A stretch of 64,000 nt of DNA from DASVTR01 sp036382855 (GTDB taxonomy: Bacteria; Acidobacteriota; Blastocatellia; Pyrinomonadales; Pyrinomonadaceae): the NCBI GenBank assembly GCA_036382855.1, contig DASVPO010000017.1:1-64000 (forward strand). Reading direction: 5' to 3'. The stretch's first letter is position 1. Every line of letters starts with the position of its first letter. A model generated the notes under the pieces. It had not been told where the DNA came from. It saw only the letters and a list, made by a program, of their open reading frames with translations, and searched no databases. The position numbers were made by a program, and so were the translations under genes. This document shows positions 54,383 through 63,416 of the stretch, one piece after another.

Positions 54383-55603
54383 ATGAAAAAGAGAATCTAC
54401 GTTCTATCATTAACGCTCGCTCTAGGGCTGGGGCTGGTCGCTTTTATCAGCGGCTACGCGGGCCGCGGCAGCGCGGCTGCTCCGGGCAACGATGCGGTCT
54501 CGGCCCTGCCCGCTTCCGACATCGTGGTGACGGTTGATACGCAAAGACTGTTGAGCGAGACGCTGCCGACATTCTTTGCGGATAATCCGGGCCTGCTCAC
54601 GAAGCTCAACGAGAAGATTGAGCGCTTCAATAAAGAGACTGGCGTTGACCTGCGCACGTTTGACAGTGTCGCCGTGGGCCTGCGTTTCAAGTCCCCGTCT
54701 GGAAACGATTTCGACGCAGTCGTCATCGCGCGCGGCCATTTCAATGCCAATCAGGTGATTGAGGCTGGCTTTGCCGCAGGTGAAAAGAAAGGCGAGGTGC
54801 AGCGGCGCGAAGAGCAGTATGAGGGCAAGACGATTCACATCGCCGTTCCGCAACGCCGCCCCGCGAGGGTAACGCAGAGGACCACAAGCAATACAAACTC
54901 GACCGGCAATCTGACGCTGGAGAAGAACGAGTCGAAAGTCGCGGTTCTCTCTGCAAACCCGAACGCTAATGCCAGCGCTTCGCAGGCAGCGCTTGGTGAA
55001 GTTGCGGAGTCTCCGGGACGGGGTGAAGTCGCCGTCGCAGGTCGCGCGGGCGACACGAATCAGTATGACGTGCAAGTGAGGACGCAGAAGGGCGCGGAGG
55101 AGATGGCTATCGTCGCGCTTGATGCGAACACGATTGCGGCGGGCGATCTGAAGAGCGTCAAGGCGGCGATTGATGCGAGCATGGGGCGCTCGCGCGTTGA
55201 CGACGAACTGGTGCGGATGGCGACGCAGAATCCGTCTGCTCTCATCAGCTTCAGCGGCAAGATTCCGCCATCCATGACGGAAAAGATGGCGGCCGCGAAG
55301 GGCGGGCCGGAGGCGAAGTATCTAGCCTCGATTCGACAGTTTTACGGCTCCTTCAACACGGTCGGAACGGATGCGGAAGCCTTCGTCGCCGTACGCACGG
55401 AGAACGCTTCTCAGGCGAGCGACATCAGCCAGGCGCTTAACGCGATGAAGCTGCTCGGCGGCTTCAGCGTCGCGCGGCCATCGAAAGCCGAAGTCAGGTC
55501 GCTGGCCGACGTGCTCAAGGATTTGAGCATCACCGCGACGGGCAACGAAGTGCAGATTAAACTAAACATCAAGCAGAAAGACCTCGCGCCGTTCGTGCAT
55601 TAG
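54383..55603 (+). CDS. Secreted protein, tandem paralogue B, unknown function
   Basis: This 406-residue product has ATG 54383 preceded by AAGGGATGAAGCG. A signal or anchor helix (ALGLGLVAFISGYAG) is followed by LPASDIVVTVDTQRLL, FDSVAVGLRFKSP and VIARGHFN, matching paralogue A. It carries an insertion of about 60 residues (about 150-215, rich in Asn, Thr and Ala) absent from A. C-terminal blocks (AAIDASMGR, SALISFSG, SITATGNEVQIKL) also align. The pair probably arose by duplication. A long terminator hairpin follows. Confidence 0.75.
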   Translation: MKKRIYVLSLTLALGLGLVAFISGYAGRGSAAAPGNDAVSALPASDIVVTVDTQRLLSETLPTFFADNPGLLTKLNEKIERFNKETGVDLRTFDSVAVGLRFKSPSGNDFDAVVIARGHFNANQVIEAGFAAGEKKGEVQRREEQYEGKTIHIAVPQRRPARVTQRTTSNTNSTGNLTLEKNESKVAVLSANPNANASASQAALGEVAESPGRGEVAVAGRAGDTNQYDVQVRTQKGAEEMAIVALDANTIAAGDLKSVKAAIDASMGRSRVDDELVRMATQNPSALISFSGKIPPSMTEKMAAAKGGPEAKYLASIRQFYGSFNTVGTDAEAFVAVRTENASQASDISQALNAMKLLGGFSVARPSKAEVRSLADVLKDLSITATGNEVQIKLNIKQKDLAPFVH

Positions 55604-55646
55604 TTTTAAGGTGGCGAGTAGTCCCTAAGCCATTCGGCAGAACTGA

Positions 55647-55696
55647 AAAAGCGCACGTTGGTTTACTCTCGTTTGAGTAAACCAACGTGCGCTTTT
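55647..55696 (+). terminator. Strong terminator after the paralogue pair
   Basis: A perfect 22-bp stem: 55647-55668 pairs with 55675-55696 across a 6-base loop. The left arm begins AAAAGCGCACG and the right ends CGTGCGCTTTT, so it can work in either direction. It lies 43 bases past the stop. Confidence 0.9.
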
Positions 55697-55837
55697 GAGC
55701 TTATCAGTCAGGCTTCCTGTTAAAAATTCTATACGCGCCGCCGAGATTCCGCTGGCAGTTTTCCGTCAAACCTCATTATAGTAAGCGCGTCTTCCGAATG
55801 CTCTACCGAACTTTCCCTTTCAACCCGCACGCGCACG

Positions 55838-57361
55838 ATGAATGATGCGCCGCATGACTTGAGCGAACCGCTGCCAGCCGAGACGCAAGAGGCGCGGCGT
55901 CGCGCTACAGTTCGCAGCCAGCTCATTAAGTGGAGCATGGTGGTGGCCTGCGCGCTGGGCGTCGCTTTTATTCCTGTTCCGAGCGGGATAACGCCGCAGG
56001 CATGGCGGCTGCTGGCGATTTTCGTGGCAACTATCGTCGGCTCTATCCTGCGCCCTCTGCCCGGCGGCGCGATGGTCCTGCTGGGGATAGCTGCAATCGC
56101 GCTCACGCGTTCGATGCCCATCAAAGAGGTCGCGGGGCTGTCGGCATCGGAGATTGAAACCCTACGCTTGAAGGCGACGCTTGCCGGATACGCGGACCCG
56201 ATTGTGTGGCTCGTGCTGGCGGCCTTCTTCATCTCGCGCGGGATGATTAAGACAGGCTTAGGACGCCGGATAGCGTTTCTCTTCATTCGCGCCATCGGTC
56301 ATCGCACGCTCGGACTCGGCTACGCACTCATCTCGACGGACATGCTTCTGGCCTCCGTCATCCCTTCAAACGGCGCACGCTCAGGTGGCATCATCTTTCC
56401 CGTCGCGAAGAGTATTTCGGAAGCTTACGGTTCGGAGACTGGGCCAACAGCGCGACGGCTCGGCGCGTTTTTGATGGCGCTGCTGTATCAATGCGATGTC
56501 ATCGTTTGCGCGATGTTTCTGACGGGGCAGGCTTCAAATGCGCTCATCAGCAAGTTTGCAAAGCAGGTGACGGGCGTTGAGCTTGGCTACAACCGCTGGC
56601 TGCTCGGCGCAATCGTGCCCGGACTGCTCTCGCTCGCCGTCATCCCTTTGCTGCTTTATCGTCTCTTTCCGCCGGAGATTAAGCACACGCCCGCAGCGGC
56701 AGAGATGGCCGCCTCCGAACTCAAGCGAATGGGCAGAATGTCCTTGCCGGAAAAGTTGATGCTCGTCGTCTTCGGCACAATCGCGTTGATGTGGATGACG
56801 ACGGGCTGGCATCAAATCAACTACGCGGTGGTGGCGCTCGTCGGCATCTGCGTGCTGCTCTTGACGGGCGTGTTGGAGTGGGAAGATTTGCTGAGGGAGC
56901 GCGGCGCGTGGGATGTCTTCATCTGGTATGGCGGACTTGTACGGATGGCAGAAGCGCTCGGAGAGACGGGCATCACGGAAGGCTTCGCACGAGCAGCAGC
57001 AAGCCTGACCACCAACTTGGTCTGGTGGGCCGCGCTCGCCACGCTACTCCTCATCTACTTCTACGCGCACTACGCCTTTGCCAGCATCACGGCTCATGTC
57101 ACAGCGATGTACATTCCCTTTCTCGTCGTCATCATCGCAGCGGGTGCGCCCGCCTACCTAGCCGTGCTCTCCCTAGCCTACTTCTCCAACCTCAACGCTT
57201 CGTTAACTCACTATGGCACGACTCCCGCACCCATCTGGTTTGGCGCTGGCTACGTCAAACAACGAACATGGTGGTGGCTCGGCCTCGTCGTCTCAATTCC
57301 GAATATACTAATCTGGACAATCGCAGGCTTTCTCTGGTGGAAAGCCCTGGGCTGGTGGTAA
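55838..57361 (+). CDS. DASS-family anion transporter (2-oxoglutarate/malate translocator-like)
   Basis: This 507-residue membrane protein has about 12 hydrophobic segments and the divalent anion:Na+ symporter (SLC13/DASS) pattern. It most resembles the plastid DiT1 / YbhI branch: SVIPSNGARSGGIIFPVAKSIS in the first half, and SNLNASLTHYGTTPAPIWFGAGYV in the second. These two SNT/SNG-type re-entrant motifs form the substrate and sodium sites. Probable substrates are dicarboxylates such as 2-oxoglutarate, malate or tartrate. ATG 55838 has no strong ribosome-binding site. It converges on the beta-propeller gene. Confidence 0.92.
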   Translation: MNDAPHDLSEPLPAETQEARRRATVRSQLIKWSMVVACALGVAFIPVPSGITPQAWRLLAIFVATIVGSILRPLPGGAMVLLGIAAIALTRSMPIKEVAGLSASEIETLRLKATLAGYADPIVWLVLAAFFISRGMIKTGLGRRIAFLFIRAIGHRTLGLGYALISTDMLLASVIPSNGARSGGIIFPVAKSISEAYGSETGPTARRLGAFLMALLYQCDVIVCAMFLTGQASNALISKFAKQVTGVELGYNRWLLGAIVPGLLSLAVIPLLLYRLFPPEIKHTPAAAEMAASELKRMGRMSLPEKLMLVVFGTIALMWMTTGWHQINYAVVALVGICVLLLTGVLEWEDLLRERGAWDVFIWYGGLVRMAEALGETGITEGFARAAASLTTNLVWWAALATLLLIYFYAHYAFASITAHVTAMYIPFLVVIIAAGAPAYLAVLSLAYFSNLNASLTHYGTTPAPIWFGAGYVKQRTWWWLGLVVSIPNILIWTIAGFLWWKALGWW

Positions 57362-57400
57362 CGGCTCGTCTCTGCCGCAGGCAAGCGGCCACCGCAGTAA

Positions 57401-59455
57401 CTACGGTGACAGGTAAGCTGCCGAGACGGGAACGTCGTCGCTGCGGCCGAGGTATCGAGTCGTAGCGCTGCCGTCAATGCTTTTGAGGATATACCAAGTG
57501 CCTTCCGAGCCGCGCCAGACGGCAACGTCCGTCCGCCCGTCGCCGTCGTAATCCGCTGGCACGGGCACGTCCGCGCTGTTGCCCCAGTTGCGAACCGTCG
57601 CACCGCCGCTGCTACGGCGTATGTACCAGTTGCCTTCCGAGGAACGGTAGACGGCGATGTCCGTTTTACCGTCGCCGTCATAATCGCCCTGCACGGTCGT
57701 ATCACCGCCGACGCCCCAACCCTGCACTATCGCGCCGCCGCTCGATTGGCGTATATACCAGTTGCCCTCCGAGGGACGGAAGACAGCGATGTCCGTTCGC
57801 CCGTCGCCGTCGTAGTCGCCGGGCGTAGGCTTATCGCCGCTCGCACCCCAGCCCTGCTGGAGAGCGCCGCCGCTCGATTGGCGTATGTACCAGTTGCCTT
57901 CGCCCGGGCGAAACACTGCAAAGTCGTTCTTTCGGTCGCCATCAAAATCGCCCGCGAGCGGGACATCGCCCGCCTGTCCCCAACCCTGAATCATCGGGCT
58001 GCCATTAGTGGACTTGACGATGTACCAGTTGCCGTCCGATGGACGCCAGACGGCCAGATCGGTCTTGCCGTCGCCGTCGTAGTCGCCCGGAACGGGCCTG
58101 TCGCCGCCGAGTCCCCATTGCTGGTAGGGTGAGCCGCCTGTGCTCGGCAGCGTGTACCAGTAGCCGTCTGACGGACGAAAGACGGCCGGGTCTGCGCGAC
58201 GGTCGCCGTCCACGTCAAGGCCCTGCCTGTCGGGCAGGCTTTTCGTGTAGTGCAGGATGAGCGGAACGTCTGGAGCGCCGAAGGTTGATTGCCCGTAGCC
58301 GACCGACCAGAGGTTGCCTGGAGAAACGGCGGCGATGCCCTGTAGCAGATTCCAGCCGGTCGTGCCGCCGGGAGGCACGTCAGGGCTTGGAACGCGCGTC
58401 CATGCTGCGCCGTCCCAATGGATGATAAATGTGCTCAAGCCCTGCGCCGGATTGGAGGCCGTGCCGACAGCCCAAGCGTCGTTCGGCGCAAGCGCCACGA
58501 CCGATTCAAGACTGCTCGCATCATTCTGCCCGCCCGGATGCGGCGTCGGGACAAACGTCCACTGCGCTCCGTCCCAATGCAGGGCCAGAGATTTTCCGTA
58601 AGTGTTGAAGTCCACTATGTCGCGTTCGCCGACAGCCCAGATGTCATTGGGCGAGGTGGCGCTGATACTGTAGAGGCGGCCATCATTGGTCGTCGGGTGA
58701 TTGGGGCTGGGAACGATGCGCCAGCTTGTTCCGTCCCAGTGTTCTATCAGCGTGAGGGATTCGTTGCCGACCAGAAACTCTCCGACCGCCCAAACATCGT
58801 TAGCCGAAACGGCCTTCACGCCCCAGAGAAAACTGGAACGAGGCGAGCCGCCATTCACGGAAGCATCAGGACTCGCCACACGCGTCCAGGCGGCACCGTT
58901 CCAGTGCATGATTAAGGTGCTGACGCGACCGAAGTCTGAGGCGTAGCTGCCGACGGCCCAGATGTCGTTGGGCGCAACGCCAGAGATGTCGTCGAGCGAG
59001 GGCGAAGTGCCGTCCGTCACAGGCGGGATGTTAACGACAGACCAAGCAGCGCCGTTCCAGTGCATCGTGTAAGCATAACCGTGGCCGCCGACCGCCCAGA
59101 CATCGTTGGACGAAAGTGCAACAGCCCTTTTCAGTATGTTGGTCGGAGAGATGCTGGCGTGCGGAGTTGGCACAATCGTCCACTGCGCGCCGTTCCAGTG
59201 CATCGCCAGATTCTCAAACGCCGAAGCGCCGTTCGGCAGATAATGTCCGACGGCCCAAACGTCGCTGGCGTTGATGGCTGCAACTCCGTCCAGACGCGCC
59301 GCACGGCTGCTCGGATTAGGACTACTGACGAGCGTCCAGCTTCCAGCACTCTGCGCCATGCTCGCCCGCCCGCCAGCTAAAAACATGAGAACGAAGAAGC
59401 ACAGGCCGGCGGCGCGAAAGACTTCCGACAGCGATGAGGATATGCGTAAATTCAT
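57401..59455 (-). CDS. Secreted beta-propeller protein with WAVG-type and VCBS/FG-GAP repeats
   Basis: The start is ATG 59455 (MNLRISSSLSEVFRAAG), preceding a signal peptide ending ASMAQS; the frame opens at 59509. Two repeat blocks follow. Seven units of the form NDVWAVG ... HWNGAxWTxVPSP run over about residues 45-415. Six FG-GAP/VCBS units (DYDGDGKTDIAVxRPSxGNWYI), each with a Ca2+-binding DxDGDxxxD loop, run to the C-terminus. Both blocks should fold as propellers. It is probably secreted or surface exposed with an adhesive or binding role. No catalytic domain is visible. Confidence 0.85.
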   Translation of the reverse strand: MNLRISSSLSEVFRAAGLCFFVLMFLAGGRASMAQSAGSWTLVSSPNPSSRAARLDGVAAINASDVWAVGHYLPNGASAFENLAMHWNGAQWTIVPTPHASISPTNILKRAVALSSNDVWAVGGHGYAYTMHWNGAAWSVVNIPPVTDGTSPSLDDISGVAPNDIWAVGSYASDFGRVSTLIMHWNGAAWTRVASPDASVNGGSPRSSFLWGVKAVSANDVWAVGEFLVGNESLTLIEHWDGTSWRIVPSPNHPTTNDGRLYSISATSPNDIWAVGERDIVDFNTYGKSLALHWDGAQWTFVPTPHPGGQNDASSLESVVALAPNDAWAVGTASNPAQGLSTFIIHWDGAAWTRVPSPDVPPGGTTGWNLLQGIAAVSPGNLWSVGYGQSTFGAPDVPLILHYTKSLPDRQGLDVDGDRRADPAVFRPSDGYWYTLPSTGGSPYQQWGLGGDRPVPGDYDGDGKTDLAVWRPSDGNWYIVKSTNGSPMIQGWGQAGDVPLAGDFDGDRKNDFAVFRPGEGNWYIRQSSGGALQQGWGASGDKPTPGDYDGDGRTDIAVFRPSEGNWYIRQSSGGAIVQGWGVGGDTTVQGDYDGDGKTDIAVYRSSEGNWYIRRSSGGATVRNWGNSADVPVPADYDGDGRTDVAVWRGSEGTWYILKSIDGSATTRYLGRSDDVPVSAAYLSP

Positions 59456-59777
59456 AATGCGCTTCTCTACGGTATTGTCTCCATGATAGCCCGCCAACGC
59501 CGCCGCCACATTGTGACAAAGTTATACTTCTGATCCGATATGATTTCCCTGCGAAACGGTGGCGCGCAAGCCGGCTTCCAGTCTGACTTAAAAGCCGCCG
59601 CGCCCCTCAATAGAAACAGGGCGGGCTAGTCCCTCAAAAATACATCGAATTGTAATGACGGATGAGCGAGATGCGAGAGGAGGATGAGAAAGGATGAACT
59701 CCGAAGCATGAACGATGAACTGAGAAGCAAGCTGCTTAACAGTTCATCGTTCATCGTTCCTACTTCATCGTTTACCT
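59456..59777. other. Spacer with repeat, between foldase and propeller genes
   Basis: 322 bases. The part nearest the foldase gene is the ACGATGA-family repeat (59692-59769). The rest, around 59510-59660, shows no gene. A minus-strand TATAAC (complement of 59523-59528) could be a -10 for the propeller gene but lacks a good -35. Confidence 0.4.
59692..59769. repeat. Period-7 inverted repeat (ACGATGA family) after the foldase gene
   Basis: The left arm reads GGATGAA-CTCCGAA-GCATGAA-CGATGAA-CTGAGAA in exact 7-base register. 59709-59721 pairs perfectly with 59741-59753. The right arm continues through TTCATCGTTCCTACTTCATCG to 59769, close to the stop at 59778. Confidence 0.85.
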
Positions 59778-61802
59778 TTATCCCGGCGGTGGGATGGAGA
59801 TTGGCGCGCGGCGCGGCGGCATCGCGGGCGATGTCATCTCCGGCTCATCTTCTTCGCGGCGGGCAAGGAGGGGTTCGTTGATGTAGATAGTGCCTTCGCT
59901 CTGCATGCGCGTTTTGATGGCCGTAATGAAATCTCCGAAGACCTGCTGGCGGCGCGCGTCCGTGGCCTGCTGGACGAGACGGTCACGGTTTTTATTAAAC
60001 TCCGTGAGGTCTGCTTCCGTCCGCTTGGTTGCACCGATGACGACCCACGTGTCGCCAATCTTCACGGGCGTCTTCGTCAATTCGCCTTCCTTCAGTGCGT
60101 AGAGCGCTTCGTCTGCGGCGGGGCTTGTTCCGGCTTCTCCGAGCGGCATGCCGAGTTTGTAAGCGCCTTCGTCTTTGGCTTCGAGGCCGAGCTTTTCGGC
60201 GGCTGCTTTAAGGTCGGCAGCGCTCGTCGCACTGTTTGCCAGATTGCGCGCGACTTCCTCCACCTGCGCTTTGGCACGTTCAAGCTTAAGAGCTTTCGTG
60301 ACCTTCTCTTTGACCTCTTCGAATTCGGGGAGGCGCGGATCTTTCTTGTCAACCAGCATCGGAATCGCGAAGCCGCCTTTGACGGGCGTGCGGTTGCCTA
60401 CGTCCTGCGGGTTGTTCAAGGGTTCGATGGCCTGTTCAAACTGCGCGCTGCTGCCGATGTCAGGCACATCATCGCCCCCGACGATGTAGGGCGTTTCCTT
60501 CACCATGTCTGCCGCGTTCATGTTGGCCTGCGCCGCAAACTCCTGCGCCACCTTCTGAAAATCCTTCTCCTGCTTGAGCCGCTCGGCTATGCGCGCCGAT
60601 AGCTCTGCGGCGGCCGCATAGGCGCGCTTATTGCGCAGCGAGACGATCAATTCCGGCTTCGCCTGCTCGAAAGTTTTCGGCACTGCCTCGCCGCGACGGA
60701 AGATGTAATAAGCGTTGCCGGATTTGATGGGGCCTGAGATGCCGCCAATCTCCGTCTCGAAGGTGCGCTGCAAGGGGTCGTTCGGCTTGTTCGGGTCTTT
60801 CCTGACGAAGCTTGGAAGGAAGCCTCCGTTTTTGGCGGTTGCGGGGTCTTCGGAATGTCCGCGCGCAAGGTCGCCGAACTCCTTTTCGGGCATCGTGCCG
60901 GTCTGGCCGCGCGCCTCTCTGGCTAAATCCTCTGCCTTCGCCTTGACCGTCGCTTCGAGGTCCGGGCGCGCGATTTTCAAAACAATCTGCTGGATACGGT
61001 TGCCAGCCTCTTTGTTTTCCGTCGGAATCGTGTCGTACTCCGTTTTCAAATCCGCGTCTGGAATGTTCAGCTTCTCTCCCATCTTCGCCTGGTCAATGTA
61101 GAGATAGCGAATCTTTTTCTGGGGTTCGAAGAGACGATACTTTGTCTTGTTCTGTTCAAAGTAGGCGCGCAATTCTTCGTCTGTAGGCTGAATCTTTTCG
61201 GCCACCTTGTCGGGCGAGACGGCCACGTAGAGAACATCAAACTTAACGTTCTCGCGCAGGTAGTCGCTCTGCACTTCTTCATCCGAGACGTGGACTCCGG
61301 CCGTGATGAAGGCATAGAGCTTCTGCGAAGCGATTTGCTCGCGGATGCCGCTTTCAAAACGCTCTATGTCGCCGTAGGCGGAAACGACGCGCTCTTTATA
61401 CTTATCATAGCCGATGAAGTTGCCCGCCTGATCGCGAAACTCCCTGCGTAGTGTTTGCGCAACTTCTTCGTCGGACGCGCTCAGATTCAGGCGCGCTGCT
61501 TCCTGCGCCGTTATCTTCGACTGAATCATGCCGTTCAGGATACTACGGTCGGTGATGCCTAGTTGCTGTGGATTAAACTGCCCGCCGTATCGCTGTAGCT
61601 CCTGCTGCTTACGCGAATTAAGTTCTCCGACGGTGATGTCGTCGCGGCCGACGCGCGCGATGACTTCCGTCGGAGCAGCCGACAGCGCCGTATTATCGCG
61701 GCCGGGCCCGTAGAACAAAATCAGACTGAGGGCCATTAAGAATATGAACCCGACGATGATAATCTTGCCGGAGCGTTGCATCCGGCTCATGGCTTTCAAC
61801 AT
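59778..61802 (-). CDS. PpiD/SurA-like periplasmic peptidyl-prolyl isomerase, membrane anchored
   Basis: This 674-residue protein has one N-terminal transmembrane helix (IIIVGFIFLMALSLILFY), a SurA N-terminal chaperone domain (VGRDDITVGELNSRKQQELQ, LNLSASDEEVAQTLRREF) and a central parvulin domain (about 265-375; ENKEAGNRIQQIVLKI, ARGHSEDPATAKNGGFLPSF, SGNAYYIFR). A second extended helical C-terminal region follows, ending in a Pro-rich tail. PpiD-type proteins assist folding of secreted proteins at the inner membrane. ATG 61802 has AGGAAGG nine bases upstream. It appears monocistronic. Confidence 0.93.
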   Translation of the reverse strand: MLKAMSRMQRSGKIIIVGFIFLMALSLILFYGPGRDNTALSAAPTEVIARVGRDDITVGELNSRKQQELQRYGGQFNPQQLGITDRSILNGMIQSKITAQEAARLNLSASDEEVAQTLRREFRDQAGNFIGYDKYKERVVSAYGDIERFESGIREQIASQKLYAFITAGVHVSDEEVQSDYLRENVKFDVLYVAVSPDKVAEKIQPTDEELRAYFEQNKTKYRLFEPQKKIRYLYIDQAKMGEKLNIPDADLKTEYDTIPTENKEAGNRIQQIVLKIARPDLEATVKAKAEDLAREARGQTGTMPEKEFGDLARGHSEDPATAKNGGFLPSFVRKDPNKPNDPLQRTFETEIGGISGPIKSGNAYYIFRRGEAVPKTFEQAKPELIVSLRNKRAYAAAAELSARIAERLKQEKDFQKVAQEFAAQANMNAADMVKETPYIVGGDDVPDIGSSAQFEQAIEPLNNPQDVGNRTPVKGGFAIPMLVDKKDPRLPEFEEVKEKVTKALKLERAKAQVEEVARNLANSATSAADLKAAAEKLGLEAKDEGAYKLGMPLGEAGTSPAADEALYALKEGELTKTPVKIGDTWVVIGATKRTEADLTEFNKNRDRLVQQATDARRQQVFGDFITAIKTRMQSEGTIYINEPLLARREEDEPEMTSPAMPPRRAPISIPPPG

Positions 61803-62056
61803 CTTCGATAACCTTCCTCTATCCGCGCTCTGCTGTGTTTGACGTTAAAGTTCAATTGTAGAAAGTGAATGCTGGTAGCTGATGATTGCTCTCTCTGCAA
61901 ATCGCGGATTGTAACGGAGAGTGTGCGGCTCTCGCAACCGCAGGAGGCGTTGACTCGACGGTGCGGCTATGTTGCGGAGCGCCTCATTTAAAGTATCATG
62001 CAGCGGTTCGTCGCTCATCACTATCAATCGTTTGTCGGTTTGGCGCTGGATTACGT

Positions 62057-62914
62057 ATGCCTCGTCGGAAGTCTAAAAAAGCCGGAGAGCGCACGGCCGC
62101 GCAATCCTTACAGGAATATGGACGAGGGATTGCGGGTGGGCTGATGCTGAGCCTCCCGCTTCTCTACACGATGGAAGTCTGGTGGGCCGGGTTCAGCGCA
62201 CACCCCTGGCGGCTGCTCGCCTACATGCTCGCGACATTCGTGCTGCTGCTCGGCTATAACCGCTACGGAGGCTTGCGTCGCGACGCGAGCATGATGGAAG
62301 TAGCCATTGATTCGGTCGAAGAGATGGGCATCGGGATAGTTATTTCGGCCGTCGCTCTATTTCTGCTGGGACGCATTACGTTCGAGATGCCTTTTAACGA
62401 GATGGCCGGGCAGATTGTGGTCGAGGCGATGACGGTGGCTATCGGCGTCTCCATCGGTACTGCGCAACTCGGCGGAGACGATGAAGACGAAGGGCTGGCT
62501 GGCGACACGGGCGAGCAGCAGATTCACTTCGGCGGGCAGATGCTTCTGGCGCTCTGCGGCGCTGTGTTGTTTGCCTCCAACGTCGCTCCGACCGAAGAGA
62601 TTGTGATGATAGCGGTCGAGATTTCATGGGGGCGGTTGCTCGTGCTGGCGCTGGTGTCAATGCTGGTCGGCTCTCTGATTCTTCACTTCAGCGAATTCAA
62701 GGGCGCACGCCAGTTTGTGCGTACGGAAAGCTTTAGCGCCATTCTGATTGGAACCGTTCTCACATACGCTGTCGCGCTCGTCGCTTCAGCGCTCATTCTC
62801 TGGTTCTTCGGCCGCTTCGACGGCGTGACGCTCTACACGGCGCTGGCGCAGATAATAGTGTTGGGTGTGGCCGCCAGCTTCGGCGCGTCCGCCGGAAGGC
62901 TTTTGCTGCAATGA
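62057..62914 (+). CDS. TIGR02587-type integral membrane protein
   Basis: About 285 residues from ATG 62057 (MPRRKSKKAGERTAAQ); the frame opens at 61886, but that extension is Cys/Arg-rich and unlike a membrane protein. It has a basic cytoplasmic N-terminus, then seven to eight hydrophobic segments. Typical blocks are LMLSLPLLYTMEVWWAG, DSVEEMGIGIV, GQIVVEAMTVAIGVSIG and NVAPTEEIVMIA. This matches the uncharacterised TIGR02587 family, which is encoded next to TIGR02588, as here: stop and start overlap in ATGA. Function unknown. Confidence 0.85.
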   Translation: MPRRKSKKAGERTAAQSLQEYGRGIAGGLMLSLPLLYTMEVWWAGFSAHPWRLLAYMLATFVLLLGYNRYGGLRRDASMMEVAIDSVEEMGIGIVISAVALFLLGRITFEMPFNEMAGQIVVEAMTVAIGVSIGTAQLGGDDEDEGLAGDTGEQQIHFGGQMLLALCGAVLFASNVAPTEEIVMIAVEISWGRLLVLALVSMLVGSLILHFSEFKGARQFVRTESFSAILIGTVLTYAVALVASALILWFFGRFDGVTLYTALAQIIVLGVAASFGASAGRLLLQ

Positions 62915-63294
62915 ACAAACCGCAAAAAAACTGGCTTGAGTGGATTGTCTTCGCCGTCGGGCTGGCGCTCGTCGCCTCAACGCTCGCTTATCTGGTCTAT
63001 GCCGGTGTGACGACGGGCATCGAGCCGCCCAGTCTTGAAGTTCGCCTCGGCACGCCCGAACAACGCACGCACAATTTCATAGTGCCCGTCACGGTCATTA
63101 ACCACGGCGACAAGACCGCAGGAGGCATCAAAATCGAAGTCGTGATGGAGAGCGAAGGGCGTGAGCAGGCGCGCGGCGAAGTTGACATTCCTTTTCTGCC
63201 GCGCCATGCGACGCGCGAAGGATGGGTCGCTTTCGAGCAAGACCCGCGCACAGCCAAACTCAACGCACGCGTGCTCGGCTATGAAGAACCCTGA
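62911..63294 (+). CDS. TIGR02588-type membrane-anchored protein
   Basis: This 127-residue protein has one N-terminal transmembrane helix (WIVFAVGLALVASTLAYLVYAG) and a beta-sandwich-like extracytoplasmic domain (HNFIVPVTVINHGDKTAGGI). Its ATG overlaps the upstream stop by four bases, so the two are translationally coupled and probably form a complex. It matches the uncharacterised TIGR02588 family. No enzyme motif is seen. Confidence 0.85.
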   Translation: MNKPQKNWLEWIVFAVGLALVASTLAYLVYAGVTTGIEPPSLEVRLGTPEQRTHNFIVPVTVINHGDKTAGGIKIEVVMESEGREQARGEVDIPFLPRHATREGWVAFEQDPRTAKLNARVLGYEEP

Positions 63295-63416
63295 ACCGCT
63301 CCTCTTCATTCTGCGACATGTTCAGCTTCCCCTCCGCCTGAATATCAATCGGATAGCAACTGCCTCCCTGTCAACGGTTGCTGCCCACAAAAGCTAATGC
63401 TATCGTAAGCTCAACG

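Noticed and set aside
63295..63416. Possible manganese riboswitch (yybP-ykoY) before the TerC gene
   Set aside because: The conserved loop sequences are not seen in the 120-base leader.
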